Shown here piece by piece: positions 36,449 through 47,108 of a stretch of DNA of 64,000 bases. The DNA lies in the NCBI RefSeq assembly GCF_029379315.1, contig NZ_JAQYWQ010000013.1, forward strand, positions 22,282 through 86,281, read 5' to 3'. The stretch's first letter is position 1. Every line of letters starts with the position of its first letter. Origin of the DNA: Nostoc sp. S13 (GTDB taxonomy: Bacteria > Cyanobacteriota > Cyanobacteriia > Cyanobacteriales > Nostocaceae). Both the position numbers and the translations under genes were made by a program. The notes below the pieces were generated by a model. It was not told where the DNA came from, did not search any database, and saw only the letters and a list, made by a program, of their open reading frames with translations.

Positions 36449-37789
36449 TTAAGCTGATTCTGGCTTTGGAAGTGAAGATGGATGTATTATCAATTCGGCA
36501 GTCGATCGCTTCTCGACCATCTCCCGTGTTACTGTACAGCGTGTTACATCTTTACGGGACGGTAACTCGTACATTACATCTAGCATCAGTTCTTCGACAA
36601 TGCCCCGCAACGCTCTTGCACCAGTTTTACGGCGGTAGGCTTCTTGAGCGATCGCTCGCAAAGCATCAGGTTTAAAATCTAACTGGACATTATCCATCTT
36701 CAGCAGCTTTTGGTACTGCTTCACTAAGGCGCTGCGTGGTTGAGTGAGAATCGCCATCAGCGCTTCTTCATCTAGCGGATCTACTACTGCTACCATTGGC
36801 ACGCGCCCAATAAATTCTGGAATCATGCCAAATTTTACTAAATCATCCGGTTCTAGATGGCGGAGAGTGTGTGCTGCTCGTTTCTCCTTCGATTGGCCTT
36901 CTCCCGGTTGCACAAAGCCTATTGCTTTTTTGCCAACTCTCTGATCTACAACCTTTTCTAAGCCCACGAAGGCACCACCACAGACAAACAAAATATTACT
37001 GGTATCAATCTGGATGCAGTCTTGATAGGGATGTTTGCGCCCTCCTTGGGGTGGTACATTGGCGATCGTTCCCTCTAACATTTTCAGCAAAGCTTGCTGC
37101 ACGCCTTCGCCGGAAACATCGCGGGTAATTGACGGGTTCTCGCTCTTACGAGCAATTTTGTCAATTTCGTCAATGTAAATAATTCCCCGTTGCGCTTCCT
37201 CTATATCCAAATCTGCCACCTGCAACAGTCGCAGCAAGATATTTTCCACATCTTCTCCCACATACCCGGCTTCCGTCAGCGTCGTGGCATCGGCGACGGC
37301 AAAGGGTACATCCAAGATTTTTGCTAGGGTTTGCGCTAAAAGAGTTTTACCGCAACCAGTCGGGCCAATTAACAAAATGTTGGACTTTTGCAGTTCTATC
37401 GCATCATCCGCCCCAGCTTTGCCACTGGCTTTAGACTGAACGACCGCCAGCCGCTTGTAGTGATTGTAAACAGCTACTGACAGCACTTTTTTCGCTTCGT
37501 CTTGACCAATGACGTGTTCGTCTAGATACTTCTTAATCTCTCTGGGCTTAGGTATCTGATTAAACGAAATACTAGAAGAGTGGGTACGCCGTTTTTGAGG
37601 TGGTTCTGCTCTCGGTGCTGGTTGTGCTGCCGCACCATTAGTATCGAGTAACTCCTCGTCTAGTATTTCATTACACAAGTCAACGCATTCATCGCAGATG
37701 TAGACTCCCGGCCCCGCGATTAATTTACGCACCTGCTCTTGAGACTTGCCACAAAATGAACACTTTAAATGGGAGTCGTACTTAGACAT
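36449..37789 (-). CDS. clpX: ATP-dependent Clp protease ATP-binding subunit ClpX
   Basis: A 446-residue AAA+ unfoldase that recognises, unfolds and feeds substrates to ClpP. The N-terminal zinc domain has CSFCGK and CDECVDLC. Walker A is [18 protein letters not shown] and Walker B is [16 protein letters not shown]. The ClpP-binding loop region and sensor motifs ([32 protein letters not shown]) are intact. The region at residues 50-70 is variable, as usual. It lies 9 bases after clpP, so the two are certainly co-transcribed, in the order tig-clpP-clpX. Confidence 0.97.
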   Translation of the reverse strand: MSKYDSHLKCSFCGKSQEQVRKLIAGPGVYICDECVDLCNEILDEELLDTNGAAAQPAPRAEPPQKRRTHSSSISFNQIPKPREIKKYLDEHVIGQDEAKKVLSVAVYNHYKRLAVVQSKASGKAGADDAIELQKSNILLIGPTGCGKTLLAQTLAKILDVPFAVADATTLTEAGYVGEDVENILLRLLQVADLDIEEAQRGIIYIDEIDKIARKSENPSITRDVSGEGVQQALLKMLEGTIANVPPQGGRKHPYQDCIQIDTSNILFVCGGAFVGLEKVVDQRVGKKAIGFVQPGEGQSKEKRAAHTLRHLEPDDLVKFGMIPEFIGRVPMVAVVDPLDEEALMAILTQPRSALVKQYQKLLKMDNVQLDFKPDALRAIAQEAYRRKTGARALRGIVEELMLDVMYELPSRKDVTRCTVTREMVEKRSTAELIIHPSSLPKPESA

Positions 37790-37798
37790 ACCAGCCTC

Positions 37799-38497
37799 TT
37801 ATTTCAGAATGGTGACGTTTTCCCCTGCTACGGGAAGATTTTGCCTGGAAATGACCTGATCAATCAAACCGTAGTTTTTCGCCTCTTCTGCGGACATAAA
37901 AAAGTCGCGCTCAGTATCTGCTTCAATTCTTTCTAAGGGTTGACCAGTATGGTGAGCCATTAACTGGTTCAACTTAGCTTTTACGTAAAGAATTTCTCTG
38001 GCTTGAATTTCAATGTCAATGGCTTGACCTTGAGCGCCACCAAGTGGTTGGTGAATCATAATTCGGGAGTCGGGCAGAGACATCCGCTTACCGGCAGCCC
38101 CTGCTGTTAACAGAAACGCCCCCATGCTCGCGGCTAATCCAAAACAGATGGTAACAACATCAGGGCGAATTTGCTGTATTGTATCATAGATTGCCATCCC
38201 TGCGTAGACCGAGCCGCCAGGAGAATTAACATACAGTTGGATGTCCTTTTCTGAGTCTTCGGCATCCAGGAATAACAACTGAGCCACAATTGAGTTGGCT
38301 ACGGTATCGTCTATTGGCGTTCCCAAAAATATAATCCGCTCTCGCAGCAGGCGGGAGTAGATGTCGAAAGCCCTTTCTCCCATGCCAGATTGTTCTATCA
38401 CCATCGGGACGATGTTGCTAGGGCTGTTCAACTGGGAGTTAATGTTTATTCGACTTAAGTTGCTGATGGGGTAATTTCCTGACTGCGATAGAAGCAT
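37799..38497 (-). CDS. clpP: ATP-dependent Clp protease proteolytic subunit
   Basis: A 232-residue serine peptidase subunit. Catalytic serine in [11 protein letters not shown], histidine in [20 protein letters not shown], aspartate in [20 protein letters not shown]. The N-terminus is longer than usual (about 32 residues before [14 protein letters not shown]), so an internal start at that ATG is possible. It belongs to the ClpP paralogue cyanobacteria keep beside clpX (the ClpP2 type), which pairs with ClpX. Tig lies 376 bases upstream. Confidence 0.96.
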   Translation of the reverse strand: MLLSQSGNYPISNLSRININSQLNSPSNIVPMVIEQSGMGERAFDIYSRLLRERIIFLGTPIDDTVANSIVAQLLFLDAEDSEKDIQLYVNSPGGSVYAGMAIYDTIQQIRPDVVTICFGLAASMGAFLLTAGAAGKRMSLPDSRIMIHQPLGGAQGQAIDIEIQAREILYVKAKLNQLMAHHTGQPLERIEADTERDFFMSAEEAKNYGLIDQVISRQNLPVAGENVTILK

Positions 38498-38873
38498 ACA
38501 AGCTTTCTTTGACGATAATTTAGGACAAATGTTTCAGCAGCATGTGCTGCCTTTTCGATGAATGGGATTTTATAAGCTACGTGTTAACTATTATGCCTCA
38601 TATAATTTCCTCTCGTCTAACACAGTACCAAGCTCAGGTGATAGCAGGTGTCACTATTTGCTAAAAATTCATTAATTCTTTAAATATTCTGGCTTCATCC
38701 CTGAGTTGTGAGAAGTTAAGAGTCATGGGGCATTGGTTATGGGGCATTGGTTATGGGGCATTGGGCATTGGGCATTGGTTATTTCTCTCCCTGCTCGCTC
38801 ATTTCCCTTAGCTTACCCATTTCACCAGTACTTTAACTCAGAACTGGTGAACTCATGGCTGTGGGATTTTTTA
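38498..38873. other. tig-clpP spacer with heptamer-like repeats
   Basis: No gene. Bases 38727-38782 carry ATGGGGCATTGGTT and GGGCATT repeats. The clpP promoter probably lies in the AT-rich part near 38580-38700. Confidence 0.5.
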
Positions 38874-40313
38874 TTATCCTTCTGTGACTTCTGTGAAAGC
38901 TTCGCTGCTTTGTTCCTCTGTCTGAGGTGCATCAGCATCCGCATCAGATTCTACGGCTTCCGTTTCCTCTGTGGGACTCAAGGAGCCTTCGGGTACAAGT
39001 TCAACTGAGGAGTGTTCTAAGAGCCAATCGATGATTTTTTCGGTTAATAGTTCGTTTTCCACGATTGACCGCAGTTTATCTTCATCAACGTCTTGTTCCT
39101 CCGAGTATTGCTGTAAAAGTTCTGTGACTCTGGCTGCGATTTCTTCTGGTGTTACCTCGATAGATTCGCGTTTACCGATTTCCCGCAAGGACAAGGAGCG
39201 CTTGATGCGTTCAATTGCCTCAGTGCGCGATCGCTGTCGCAACTGAGCAATAATATCTTGAGTAAACAAATTCCTCACATCTAGTCCCTGCTGAGACAGT
39301 CGGATTGCTGTTTGCGTTAGCATTGCATCGACTTCTTGCTCAATCAATGTTTCTGGTAAGTCAACTTCTACGTGCTTGAGCAGTTCCGTTAACAAGGCTT
39401 CTTGCTTATTTGTCTTTGTTTTGTCGTCCGCCTCTTTTTGATATCGCTCTACCAAGGAAGCGCGTAATTCATCTAAGGTTTCAAAATCGCTGATTTCTTG
39501 GGCTAAATCGTCATTTACTTCTGGTAGCTCCTTTTCCTTCAGTTCTTTGAGCGTTACAGTGAAAGTTGCCGCTTTTCCAGCTAATTCTTCATTAGCATAC
39601 GGATCTGGGAACTGCGCCGCAATTTCTTTGGTTTCTTCCGGATTCATCCCCACTATTCCCAAAATAAAGCCTGGAATAAACTTATCTTCTTGCAACTCAA
39701 CTTGAAAATCAGTTGCTTCGGCTCCGGGAATAGGTTCTGGTTCGGCTGTTTCGTCTTCACCCTCGACTTTGGAGAATACACCCTTAAAATCGACTACGGC
39801 AATATCGGCGATTTGGGCTGCACGTCCTTCCACAGGAATCAATGTCGCCAATTCTTGACGTTCCTTATCCAGTGTGTTCTCGACTCGTTCTGGATCGAAC
39901 TTGACTTCTTCAGCTTGGAAAAGCAAATCAGTGTACTGCACTAGATTCACTTCTGGTTCTACATCGACAGCAGCCGAAATCGTCAGGGCTTTTCCAGGTT
40001 CATAATTCTTAATCAAATCTTCAAAGGAGGAGCGCAACTGCGGCTGACCGATTGCCAGGATAGCTTCTTGTTTGACTGCTTGCTCAATGCCATCTTGAAT
40101 TAGTTCTTCCAGCGCTGCTGCCTTGATTCGAGTTGTACCCAGCCGTTGTAATAATATCGGGCGAGGCACCTTGCCTTTACGAAACCCAGGAATATTGGCA
40201 GTACTCGCTAAGTTTTTAATCACCTTTTCGTAAGTTTGCTTGGTAATTTCCGGCGTAATCTCTATTTCCAGGCCAATTTGGCTGGCGGGAAGTTTTTCCT
40301 GGGTGACTTTCAT
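38874..40313 (-). CDS. tig: Trigger factor
   Basis: A 479-residue ribosome-bound chaperone with peptidyl-prolyl isomerase activity. N-terminal ribosome-binding domain with the signature GFRKGKVPRPILLQRLG at about residues 43-59. The FKBP-like PPIase domain is at about 160-250 (QIADIAVVDFKGVFSKVEG, FIPGFILGIVGMNPEETKEI). The helical C-terminal arms run to about 435. The acidic tail (ESDADADAPQTEEQSSEA) is longer than in enterobacteria but usual for cyanobacteria. First gene of tig-clpP-clpX. Confidence 0.97.
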   Translation of the reverse strand: MKVTQEKLPASQIGLEIEITPEITKQTYEKVIKNLASTANIPGFRKGKVPRPILLQRLGTTRIKAAALEELIQDGIEQAVKQEAILAIGQPQLRSSFEDLIKNYEPGKALTISAAVDVEPEVNLVQYTDLLFQAEEVKFDPERVENTLDKERQELATLIPVEGRAAQIADIAVVDFKGVFSKVEGEDETAEPEPIPGAEATDFQVELQEDKFIPGFILGIVGMNPEETKEIAAQFPDPYANEELAGKAATFTVTLKELKEKELPEVNDDLAQEISDFETLDELRASLVERYQKEADDKTKTNKQEALLTELLKHVEVDLPETLIEQEVDAMLTQTAIRLSQQGLDVRNLFTQDIIAQLRQRSRTEAIERIKRSLSLREIGKRESIEVTPEEIAARVTELLQQYSEEQDVDEDKLRSIVENELLTEKIIDWLLEHSSVELVPEGSLSPTEETEAVESDADADAPQTEEQSSEAFTEVTEG

Positions 40314-41124
40314 GCTTCGTCTCTAGTTTTCTGGTATTTTATACTCCGAGTACACACAAGACGCAATAAAATAATTGTTTGCGTTTATCCCTTGATGTCT
40401 CTTACGGGCAATGGGGAGTTTGCCAAAAGGTCTGATGACATCCAAGGATGTTTGTCCTGGGGCAAAGATCCAGTTTACTGCCAATGACCAAGGACTTAAC
40501 ATTTTACCTTCATAACAATTTGGACATTGGGGATTGGGCATAGTTATTTTTTCTTCCCTCATCTCCCTGATCTCCCCACTCACTCTGAAACTTAGGAATT
40601 AATTATTCACTAGGCTAATGCCGTGATATCCTGGTTCTCAGCGAGTGGTTAGTACCCTCAAGTTAAAGTTATTATTAAGTTGTGGTACGAGAACGCATCT
40701 GTTGCCTAGCCCCATAGCTCAGTTTTATGTTCTGCTAGTTTTATGCACTTCGATCCTAGTATATTCATCATCTTGGTAAGCAACTTTGCAGCCAAGATAT
40801 TTGTTGCCTTACAGGTGGGATGTCTATTAAACGTCTAAGTGCAGATATCTTTATTTTTCTGCTAAATGGCGGTTTGTTGTATAATAATATATACTTTAAA
40901 ACAATGGATAAATCGGATAACTATTGTTGTAGAATGCAACAATAGTTAACTTATTAAATAGTCAAGAAAATAAATGTATTAAATCTATAAAGATGGACTA
41001 AATTAGAGAAAAATCTAAATCTATTCAAAATGTATTTTCAAGACTGCGATCGCTATTTAAATATAAGTAAATTGTCAATTGCTCCAAAAAATTCCAGAGA
41101 AATCCCTTAAAGGAGGAAGCAAGT
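40314..41124. other. 810-bp divergent intergenic region
   Basis: Separates the divergent tig and asd genes. A 30-codon frame at 40395-40487 (MSLTGNGEFAKRSDDIQGCL) and a minus-strand frame opposite it cannot be supported as genes. Bases 40600-41090 are strongly AT-rich and probably hold both promoters. Confidence 0.45.
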
Positions 41125-42177
41125 TTGTCGAAATCCTATCGTGTAGCTATTTTGGGAGCGACTGGTGCAGTTGGCACAGAGTTGCTGGAATTATTAGAAA
41201 GCCGTAATTTTCCTGTTGCTGACTTAAAGTTATTAGCATCAGAGCGGAGTGTCGGGCGATCGCTACGGTTTAAAGGGGAAAATATACTAGTAGAGGAAGT
41301 TAGTGATCGCGCCTTTGAAAATGTCGATATAGTACTAGCTAGTGCAGGTGGTTCCACATCCAAAACTTGGGCAGCAGTTGCTGTTCAAAAGGGCGCAGTG
41401 GTAATTGACAACTCCAGTGCCTTTCGGATGAATCCGAAAGTTCCTCTAGTAGTACCAGAGGTGAATCCACTAGCCGCAGCTAATCACCAAGGCATTATTG
41501 CCAACCCCAACTGCACAACAATTTTAATGACTTTGGTCGTCTGGCCATTGCATAAAGTTAAACCAGTGCAACGCATCGTAGCCTCAACCTATCAATCTGC
41601 TAGTGGTGCTGGTGCTCGAGCAATGGCAGAAGTCAAAACCCAAACAAGCGCTATACTACAAGGACAGCCGCCAGTTGCCGAAATATTGCCTTACCCATTG
41701 GCATTTAATTTATTCCCGCATAACTCCCCATTAAACGATTTGGGTTATTGTGAGGAAGAAATGAAAATGGTCAACGAAACCCGAAAAATATTTGGCACGC
41801 AGCAAATCAGAATTACTGCGACCTGTATACGGGTTCCCGTACTCCGCGCCCACTCAGAAGCCATTAATTTAGAATTTGAGACTCCCTTTAGTGCGAAGGA
41901 AGCCAGAGAAATTTTAAATTCCTCCCCTGGAGTGAAATTGGTCGAAGATTGGGGAACTAATCATTTTCCGATGCCAATTGAAGCAACAGGTAAAGATGAA
42001 GTTTTAGTGGGAAGAATTCGTCAAGATATTTCTCATCCTTGTGGCTTGGAATTATGGTTATGTGGCGACCAAATCCGCAAAGGCGCAGCATTGAATGCAA
42101 TACAAATTGCTGAGTTGTTGGTAGAAAAAAATCTACTCAAACCATTAGCTATTAGTCAAAAAACAAATGACAAATAA
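41125..42177 (+). CDS. asd: Aspartate-semialdehyde dehydrogenase
   Basis: A 350-residue enzyme (EC 1.2.1.11) making aspartate semialdehyde for lysine, diaminopimelate, threonine and methionine. NADP motif VAILGATGAVGTELLELLE. Catalytic cysteine in IIANPNCTTILMTL. Histidine region TCIRVPVLRAHSEAINLEF. The start is TTG 41125 (LSKSYRVAILG as Met) with a strong AAAGGAGG 8 bases upstream. No ATG lies near. First gene of asd-dapA-rnj, an arrangement common in cyanobacteria. Confidence 0.96.
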   Translation: MSKSYRVAILGATGAVGTELLELLESRNFPVADLKLLASERSVGRSLRFKGENILVEEVSDRAFENVDIVLASAGGSTSKTWAAVAVQKGAVVIDNSSAFRMNPKVPLVVPEVNPLAAANHQGIIANPNCTTILMTLVVWPLHKVKPVQRIVASTYQSASGAGARAMAEVKTQTSAILQGQPPVAEILPYPLAFNLFPHNSPLNDLGYCEEEMKMVNETRKIFGTQQIRITATCIRVPVLRAHSEAINLEFETPFSAKEAREILNSSPGVKLVEDWGTNHFPMPIEATGKDEVLVGRIRQDISHPCGLELWLCGDQIRKGAALNAIQIAELLVEKNLLKPLAISQKTNDK

Positions 42178-42262
42178 CAAATGACAAGCAATTTGCAGAT
42201 AGGTTATTACAGTAGAAAACCACCAAGATACAAAAACATGGGTAATTAGGAGTGAAAAAAGG

Positions 42263-43147
42263 GTGGGAGATTTTGGTAATGTTTTAACCGCGATGATTAC
42301 GCCGTTTAAAGCGGATGGTAGTGTCAACTATGATGTAGCGGCAGAACTGGCGGCGCATCTAGCTAACAACGGTACAGATACATTAGTGATGTGCGGCACA
42401 ACAGGAGAATCCCCAACCCTAAGCTGGGATGAGGAATACCAGTTGTTTGTCGAAGTATTGCAGTCCGTGGCAGGAAAAGCTAAGGTGATCGCAGGTTGTG
42501 GTTCAAATTCCACCAAAGAAGCGATCGCTGCCACCCAAAAAGCGTCTAAGATAGGAGTACATGGTTCCTTACAAGTTGTTCCTTATTACAACAAACCGCC
42601 ACAAGCGGGATTGGAGGCACACTTTCAGGCGATAGCACAAGCCTGTCCCGACCTACCATTGTTGTTATACAATGTCCCCAGTCGTACCGGACAAAACCTT
42701 CAGCCAGAAACAGTTGCCCGGTTAGCTGAAGTTAGCAATATTGTCGGAATTAAAGAATCCACTGGTAGTATAGATCAGGCAAGCGAAATTCGTCGCTTGA
42801 CACCAAAAGAATTCCACATCTATTCTGGTGATGATTACATGACTTTGCCCTTGTTAGCGATCGGGGCAAAGGGTGTGGTAAGTGTGGCTTCTCATCTGGT
42901 AGGAAACCAACTACAGCAGATGATCCAAGCTTTTAGTGCGGGGAAAATTGAGGTAGCCAGCGAGATTCATCTCCAACTCTTCCCGTTGTTTAAAGCTCTA
43001 TTTCTCACTTCAAATCCCATTCCAGTGAAAAAAGCACTGAAACTTCAAGGTTGGGAGGTAGGTTCAACTCGTCTGCCGCTATGTGAACCTGATTTAGAAG
43101 TCAGTCAAAAGTTAGAAGCGGTTCTGAAAGAACTAAGTTTAATCTAG
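42263..43147 (+). CDS. dapA: 4-hydroxy-tetrahydrodipicolinate synthase
   Basis: A 294-residue enzyme (EC 4.3.3.7) condensing aspartate semialdehyde with pyruvate, the first step towards diaminopimelate and lysine. Schiff-base lysine in [16 protein letters not shown]. Tyrosine in [14 protein letters not shown]. Entry motif [17 protein letters not shown]. The start is GTG 42263 ([14 protein letters not shown]), with AGGAG a little upstream. It uses the product of asd, 86 bases upstream. Confidence 0.96.
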   Translation: MGDFGNVLTAMITPFKADGSVNYDVAAELAAHLANNGTDTLVMCGTTGESPTLSWDEEYQLFVEVLQSVAGKAKVIAGCGSNSTKEAIAATQKASKIGVHGSLQVVPYYNKPPQAGLEAHFQAIAQACPDLPLLLYNVPSRTGQNLQPETVARLAEVSNIVGIKESTGSIDQASEIRRLTPKEFHIYSGDDYMTLPLLAIGAKGVVSVASHLVGNQLQQMIQAFSAGKIEVASEIHLQLFPLFKALFLTSNPIPVKKALKLQGWEVGSTRLPLCEPDLEVSQKLEAVLKELSLI

Positions 43148-43426
43148 CCACCAGCTGATTAAGCGCTGATAATCTGCTCCTTGCCAAAGATACATATAAA
43201 CAATGATCATAATTGTTCATAAGCTGCAATTTAAAAACCTGTGCTAGGACTGATAGATATACTATGAATCCTTGAGTGTACAGTCGATTTTATTGAATAA
43301 AAAATTGAAATCTTCAATTAAAACTTGATTGCTTTGGGACTGACTTAACAGACAGATGATGTTGTCTTAAATAGAAGTTCGTTAACTATCAACTTAATTA
43401 ACCACAAGTAACAATCTAAGGAGAAA

Positions 43427-45199
43427 ATGGCTAAAAACGAAGCTAATAATTCCGCCTTGAAAATTATTCCTTTGGGCGGTTTACATGAAATTGGGAAAAA
43501 TACCTGTCTTTTTGAGTATGACGATGAAATTATCCTCTTAGATGCCGGATTGGCTTTTCCCACAGAGGCGATGCATGGAGTAAATATTGTTCTGCCAGAT
43601 ACGACCTATCTGCGGGAAAATCGTCACAAAATTAAAGGGATGATCGTTACTCATGGTCATGAAGACCATATTGGCGGGATTGCTTTTCATCTCAAGCAAT
43701 TTGATATCCCTGTGATTTATGGGCCAAGACTAGCAATGGCAATGCTAGAGGGTAAATTGGAAGAAGCAGGAGTGCGCGATCGCACAGAAATCAGAACTGT
43801 TCTACCCCGTGATGTCGTGCGGATTGGCAAAAACTTTTTGGTGGAATATATCCGTAATACCCACTCCATCGCTGATAGTTTCACTGTTGCCATTCATACT
43901 CCCCTTGGTGTAGTCATTCACACAGGGGATTTTAAAATTGACCATACCCCAGTGGATGGTGAAAAGTTTGATTTGCAACGCCTAGCAGAACATGGCGAAA
44001 AAGGCGTTCTTTGCCTTCTAAGTGATTCAACTAACTCGGAAGTGCCAGGATTTACACCTTCTGAACGGTCAGTTTATCCCAATCTGGAAAGAGTATTTAG
44101 TCAAGCCACTGGGCGATTATTTGTCACTACCTTTGCTTCCAGCGTGCATCGCATCAACATGATTTTGGATATCGCCAAGAAGCAAAACCGTGTAGTGACG
44201 ATTGTGGGGCGTTCCATGCTGAACTTGATTGCTCATGCCCGCAATTTAGGTTACATCAAGTGTGACGATAATCTGCTGCAACCATTGCACGCAGTCCGCA
44301 ATCTACCTGATGAGAGAGTACTAATTTTAACTACAGGTTCTCAGGGTGAATTGATGGCAGCAATGACCCGCATTGCCAACAAAGAACATCCTCACATTAA
44401 AATCCGCCAAGGAGATACCGTAGTATTTTCTGCTAACCCAATTCCCGGAAATACGATCGCTGTAGTCAACACCATCGATAAGTTGATGATTCAGGGAGCG
44501 AAAGTAGTTTATGGTCGGGATAAAGGGATTCACGTCTCTGGTCACGGCTGTCAGGAAGAGCAAAAGCTGATGATTGCCTTAACTCGACCCAAGTTCTTTG
44601 TGCCATTTCACGGCGAACATCGGATGCTAGTGAAGCACGCAGAAACGGCTCAAAGTATGGGTATTCCCGCAGAAAACATGATCATTATTCAGAATGGTGA
44701 TGTTGTCGAACTGACTGAAGATTCTATTCGCGCCGCTAGTAAAGTGCCATCTGGTATAGAACTGGTGGATACTACTAGTTCGGGTATGGTAAGTGCCAAA
44801 GTTTTACAAGAACGGCAACGTATGGCTTCAGAGGGCATTATTACGATCGCAGCTGCCATTGATTGGAATGGTAAACTGTTGGCAAAACCAGAAGTTCACC
44901 TCCGAGGTGTAGTCACAAGTGTAGAGCGATCGCTCCTGCAAACCTGGGTAAAACAACGGATTGAAGAAATCCTCACTGTGCGTTGGTCAGAATTTGCTGC
45001 TGGGGAAGGTGAAGCAGCAGATATAGACTGGGGTGGATTGCAAGGTACTTTAGAACGAGAATTGCAACGTTCCATCCGCCGAGAATTGCAATGTCAGCCA
45101 TCTGTGACTTTGTTGATGCAAATTCCTGATGAGCCGCCTGTGAAAGTTGCTGATGGAAGAAGACGGCGGACTCGGACTGCTGCTCAGGTAGCATCATAG
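43427..45199 (+). CDS. rnj: Ribonuclease J
   Basis: A 590-residue metallo-beta-lactamase/beta-CASP ribonuclease with 5' exonuclease and endonuclease activity on RNA. Metal site VTHGHEDHIGGIAFHL. Further ligands HTGDFKIDHTPVDG and LLSDSTNSEVPGFTPSE. The beta-CASP part has FASSVHRINMILDIAKK and TTGSQGELMAAM, then FVPFHGEHRML. The C-terminus ends with basic RRRRTRTAAQ-like residues. An AAGGAGAAA ribosome site precedes ATG. It is third in the asd-dapA-rnj series, 279 bases after dapA, so it may have its own promoter. Confidence 0.95.
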   Translation: MAKNEANNSALKIIPLGGLHEIGKNTCLFEYDDEIILLDAGLAFPTEAMHGVNIVLPDTTYLRENRHKIKGMIVTHGHEDHIGGIAFHLKQFDIPVIYGPRLAMAMLEGKLEEAGVRDRTEIRTVLPRDVVRIGKNFLVEYIRNTHSIADSFTVAIHTPLGVVIHTGDFKIDHTPVDGEKFDLQRLAEHGEKGVLCLLSDSTNSEVPGFTPSERSVYPNLERVFSQATGRLFVTTFASSVHRINMILDIAKKQNRVVTIVGRSMLNLIAHARNLGYIKCDDNLLQPLHAVRNLPDERVLILTTGSQGELMAAMTRIANKEHPHIKIRQGDTVVFSANPIPGNTIAVVNTIDKLMIQGAKVVYGRDKGIHVSGHGCQEEQKLMIALTRPKFFVPFHGEHRMLVKHAETAQSMGIPAENMIIIQNGDVVELTEDSIRAASKVPSGIELVDTTSSGMVSAKVLQERQRMASEGIITIAAAIDWNGKLLAKPEVHLRGVVTSVERSLLQTWVKQRIEEILTVRWSEFAAGEGEAADIDWGGLQGTLERELQRSIRRELQCQPSVTLLMQIPDEPPVKVADGRRRRTRTAAQVAS

Positions 45200-45358
45200 G
45201 GTAAGATAAAAATTTAACGCAGAGGCAACGCAGTGGCTCCCCATCAGCGATTGCCGCGCAAAGACGCAGAGTTTTTCTCAAAGTCTTTGCGCTTTGGCGT
45301 GAGATAGGGTCTTTTATGATGGTAAAGAACTTGTCTATAGTTCTTGGAGGTGATCGCT

Positions 45359-45919
45359 ATGACTAAAACACCAATAAAAATTACTACTCTTGAGGAATAC
45401 ATCAATTTTGATGATGGCACAGACAAGCGTTATGAAATTGAGGATGAGGTGCTGGTAGAAATGCCTCCTGGTACTGGCAAACATGAGGCGATTATCACCC
45501 TACTCTTAGTTCGCTTTTTTTTAGAAATTCAAAAAATGGGACTGCCTTTACAACCGCGCCCTAACGGTACAGAAGTGCTGACCAATAAACAACTTAGAAG
45601 ACCTGATATTTGTGTAATTACCAATGAACAGGCAAAAAGTATTGAGACTACCTCGGCTATTCTCAAAACTGCTCCACCCCTTTTAGTTGAAGTGGTAAGC
45701 CCTGAATCTATTGACCGGGACTATAATCAAAAAACCTCTGAGTATGCAGCTATAGGTGTGGTCGAGTATTGGATTATTGACCCCTTGGAAAATAAAGTAA
45801 CTGTGTGTTTGCTAAATCAGTCCAGTTACAAGCAAACTTTGTTTATGGGAGAGGAACGGATTGTTTCTCTAACGTTCCCAGAATTAACCCTGACAGCCCA
45901 GCAGGTGCTTTCAGCTTAA
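45359..45919 (+). CDS. Uma2 family endonuclease-fold protein
   Basis: A 186-residue Uma2 (DUF820) protein. GGAGGTGATC stands directly upstream of ATG 45359, which fixes the start. Blocks: LEEYINFDDGTDKRYEIEDE, KHEAIITLLLVRFFLE, RPDICVITNEQAKS, APPLLVEVVSPESIDRDYNQ and VVEYWIIDPLENKVTV. The nuclease-type residues (RPDI, VEVVSPES with D and Y) are retained. The biological role is unknown. It belongs to a different subgroup from the 33814 gene. The 141-bp element follows 25 bases after the stop. Confidence 0.88.
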   Translation: MTKTPIKITTLEEYINFDDGTDKRYEIEDEVLVEMPPGTGKHEAIITLLLVRFFLEIQKMGLPLQPRPNGTEVLTNKQLRRPDICVITNEQAKSIETTSAILKTAPPLLVEVVSPESIDRDYNQKTSEYAAIGVVEYWIIDPLENKVTVCLLNQSSYKQTLFMGEERIVSLTFPELTLTAQQVLSA

Positions 45920-45944
45920 GCTTATTTGACAAAAAAATACTGAT

Positions 45945-46085
45945 TAGACTTATCCACAAATAAACCTCAAAATAGCTGAAACCCTTACATAGCTGGCTTT
46001 TTAGCTTATATAAAACAGGAACCTCTAAAACCCTCTCCAGAGCTAGGTTTCAGCCAAATAAAGTTCTCATTTCCGGATAAGTCTA
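45945..46085. mobile_element. 141-bp MITE-like element, copy 2
   Basis: Inverted relative to the copy at 2655-2795, with the same length including both TA ends and only two differences seen by eye (one internal, one in the terminal repeat). Both ends read TAGACTTATCC when taken outward, so here the inverted repeat is perfect over the first 11 bases. Confidence 0.88.
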
Positions 46086-46603
46086 TTGATTGCGATCGCC
46101 TAAACCTGAATAGCATCGGTTGGCATTAACTACCATCATGCTCAAGAGGAGAAATACGATGGTATTGGCATCAATGGACTGTTATGCCTCCTGCAAATTC
46201 AAAACAGCCAGCAATGAACAGGACGCGGCGACGTCGGCAGGTGGGAATACAGAGAGGAAAAACGCCTACTAGGCTATTACCAATATTTATACTTAGCAAA
46301 AATAGTTGCAGCAAGACCTTATATTAAGGTTTGTAAATGCTACACTAAAACCTATTGAATGACAGATGTCTTTACTAAAATCTTAAGTATGTCAAGTTAT
46401 GAACAAGATCATAATATTACACTACCGATCCCCGGAAAATTGGGATTAACTTGACGTAGTAATAAATTAAGTTCTGACTTAAGTGGCGATTGAGGTATTA
46501 CATTATATCGCAGTCAGAACGCGATTCTTCCGGTAAAGGTCGTCGCCACGTTGTATATATTCATCAAAAAGGTGAATAGCCTCAATTATACAGGGGATTA
46601 ACC
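46086..46603. other. Intergenic with a possible 37-codon gene
   Basis: A short frame at 46159-46272 starts with ATG preceded by AGAGGAGAAATACG, an excellent ribosome site. It encodes MVLASMDCYASCKFKTASNE followed by 17 more residues. A second frame in the same stretch (GRWEYREEKRLLGYYQYLYL) also reads like protein, so part of this may be a decayed gene. The remainder shows no features. Confidence 0.4.
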
Positions 46604-46981
46604 ATGAAGGTATTCGACATTACCACAAAAAAGATTTTTCTGGCAAGCTGGGTATCAATCAATCAAGCAGAGACTAGTGACCATAAAATAACCCAGCTAA
46701 ATCCTCCTGTTTCCAAGCCTAACTGGGATATTCTCCAACCCCTACGGCAGCAGATAGACAGCATTCAAGTCCGCGATCGCCAAGTAGCTCACCGCTTGTG
46801 CAAACTGATTCCATCTCAGTGTCCCTTTGAACGAGATGTCAAATTATTTGGGAAAACTCTGTTTCACATTCCGCCCATGTGCAAGCTTAATCCCTTATAT
46901 GAAGAAGTGGTTGGTTTACGTTTCCGAGCAATGTGCTATCTAGCCGACGATTGTGGCGAAGATGTGTCGCAGTACTGCTAA
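46604..46981 (+). CDS. Mo-dependent nitrogenase C-terminal domain protein
   Basis: A 125-residue protein with the Mo-nitro_C type domain: VRDRQVAHRLCKLIPSQCPF, FERDVKLFGKTLFHIPPMCK, LNPLYEEVVGLRFRAMCYLA, ending DDCGEDVSQYC. The domain is named for its link to nitrogenase-containing cyanobacteria and is found as small stand-alone proteins in Nostocales; its function is not established. Five cysteines in the second half could bind a metal or cluster, an inference. No nif genes are in the window. Confidence 0.85.
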   Translation: MKVFDITTKKIFLASWVSINQAETSDHKITQLNPPVSKPNWDILQPLRQQIDSIQVRDRQVAHRLCKLIPSQCPFERDVKLFGKTLFHIPPMCKLNPLYEEVVGLRFRAMCYLADDCGEDVSQYC

Positions 46982-47108
46982 TAGAGAGTGCTTTAGCGGA
47001 TAGCTAGGGTTTAGCCCGTCCTGAAGGAAAAGTGAGGAGTGATGAGTGAGGAATTAAAACTTCTAACTCCTAACTCCTAACTCCTTACTCCTTACTATTA
47101 ACTCATAA

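Noticed and set aside
40323..40583. 86-codon minus-strand frame and 30-codon plus-strand frame upstream of tig
   Set aside because: They overlap each other on opposite strands and neither has recognisable homology or a clear ribosome site.
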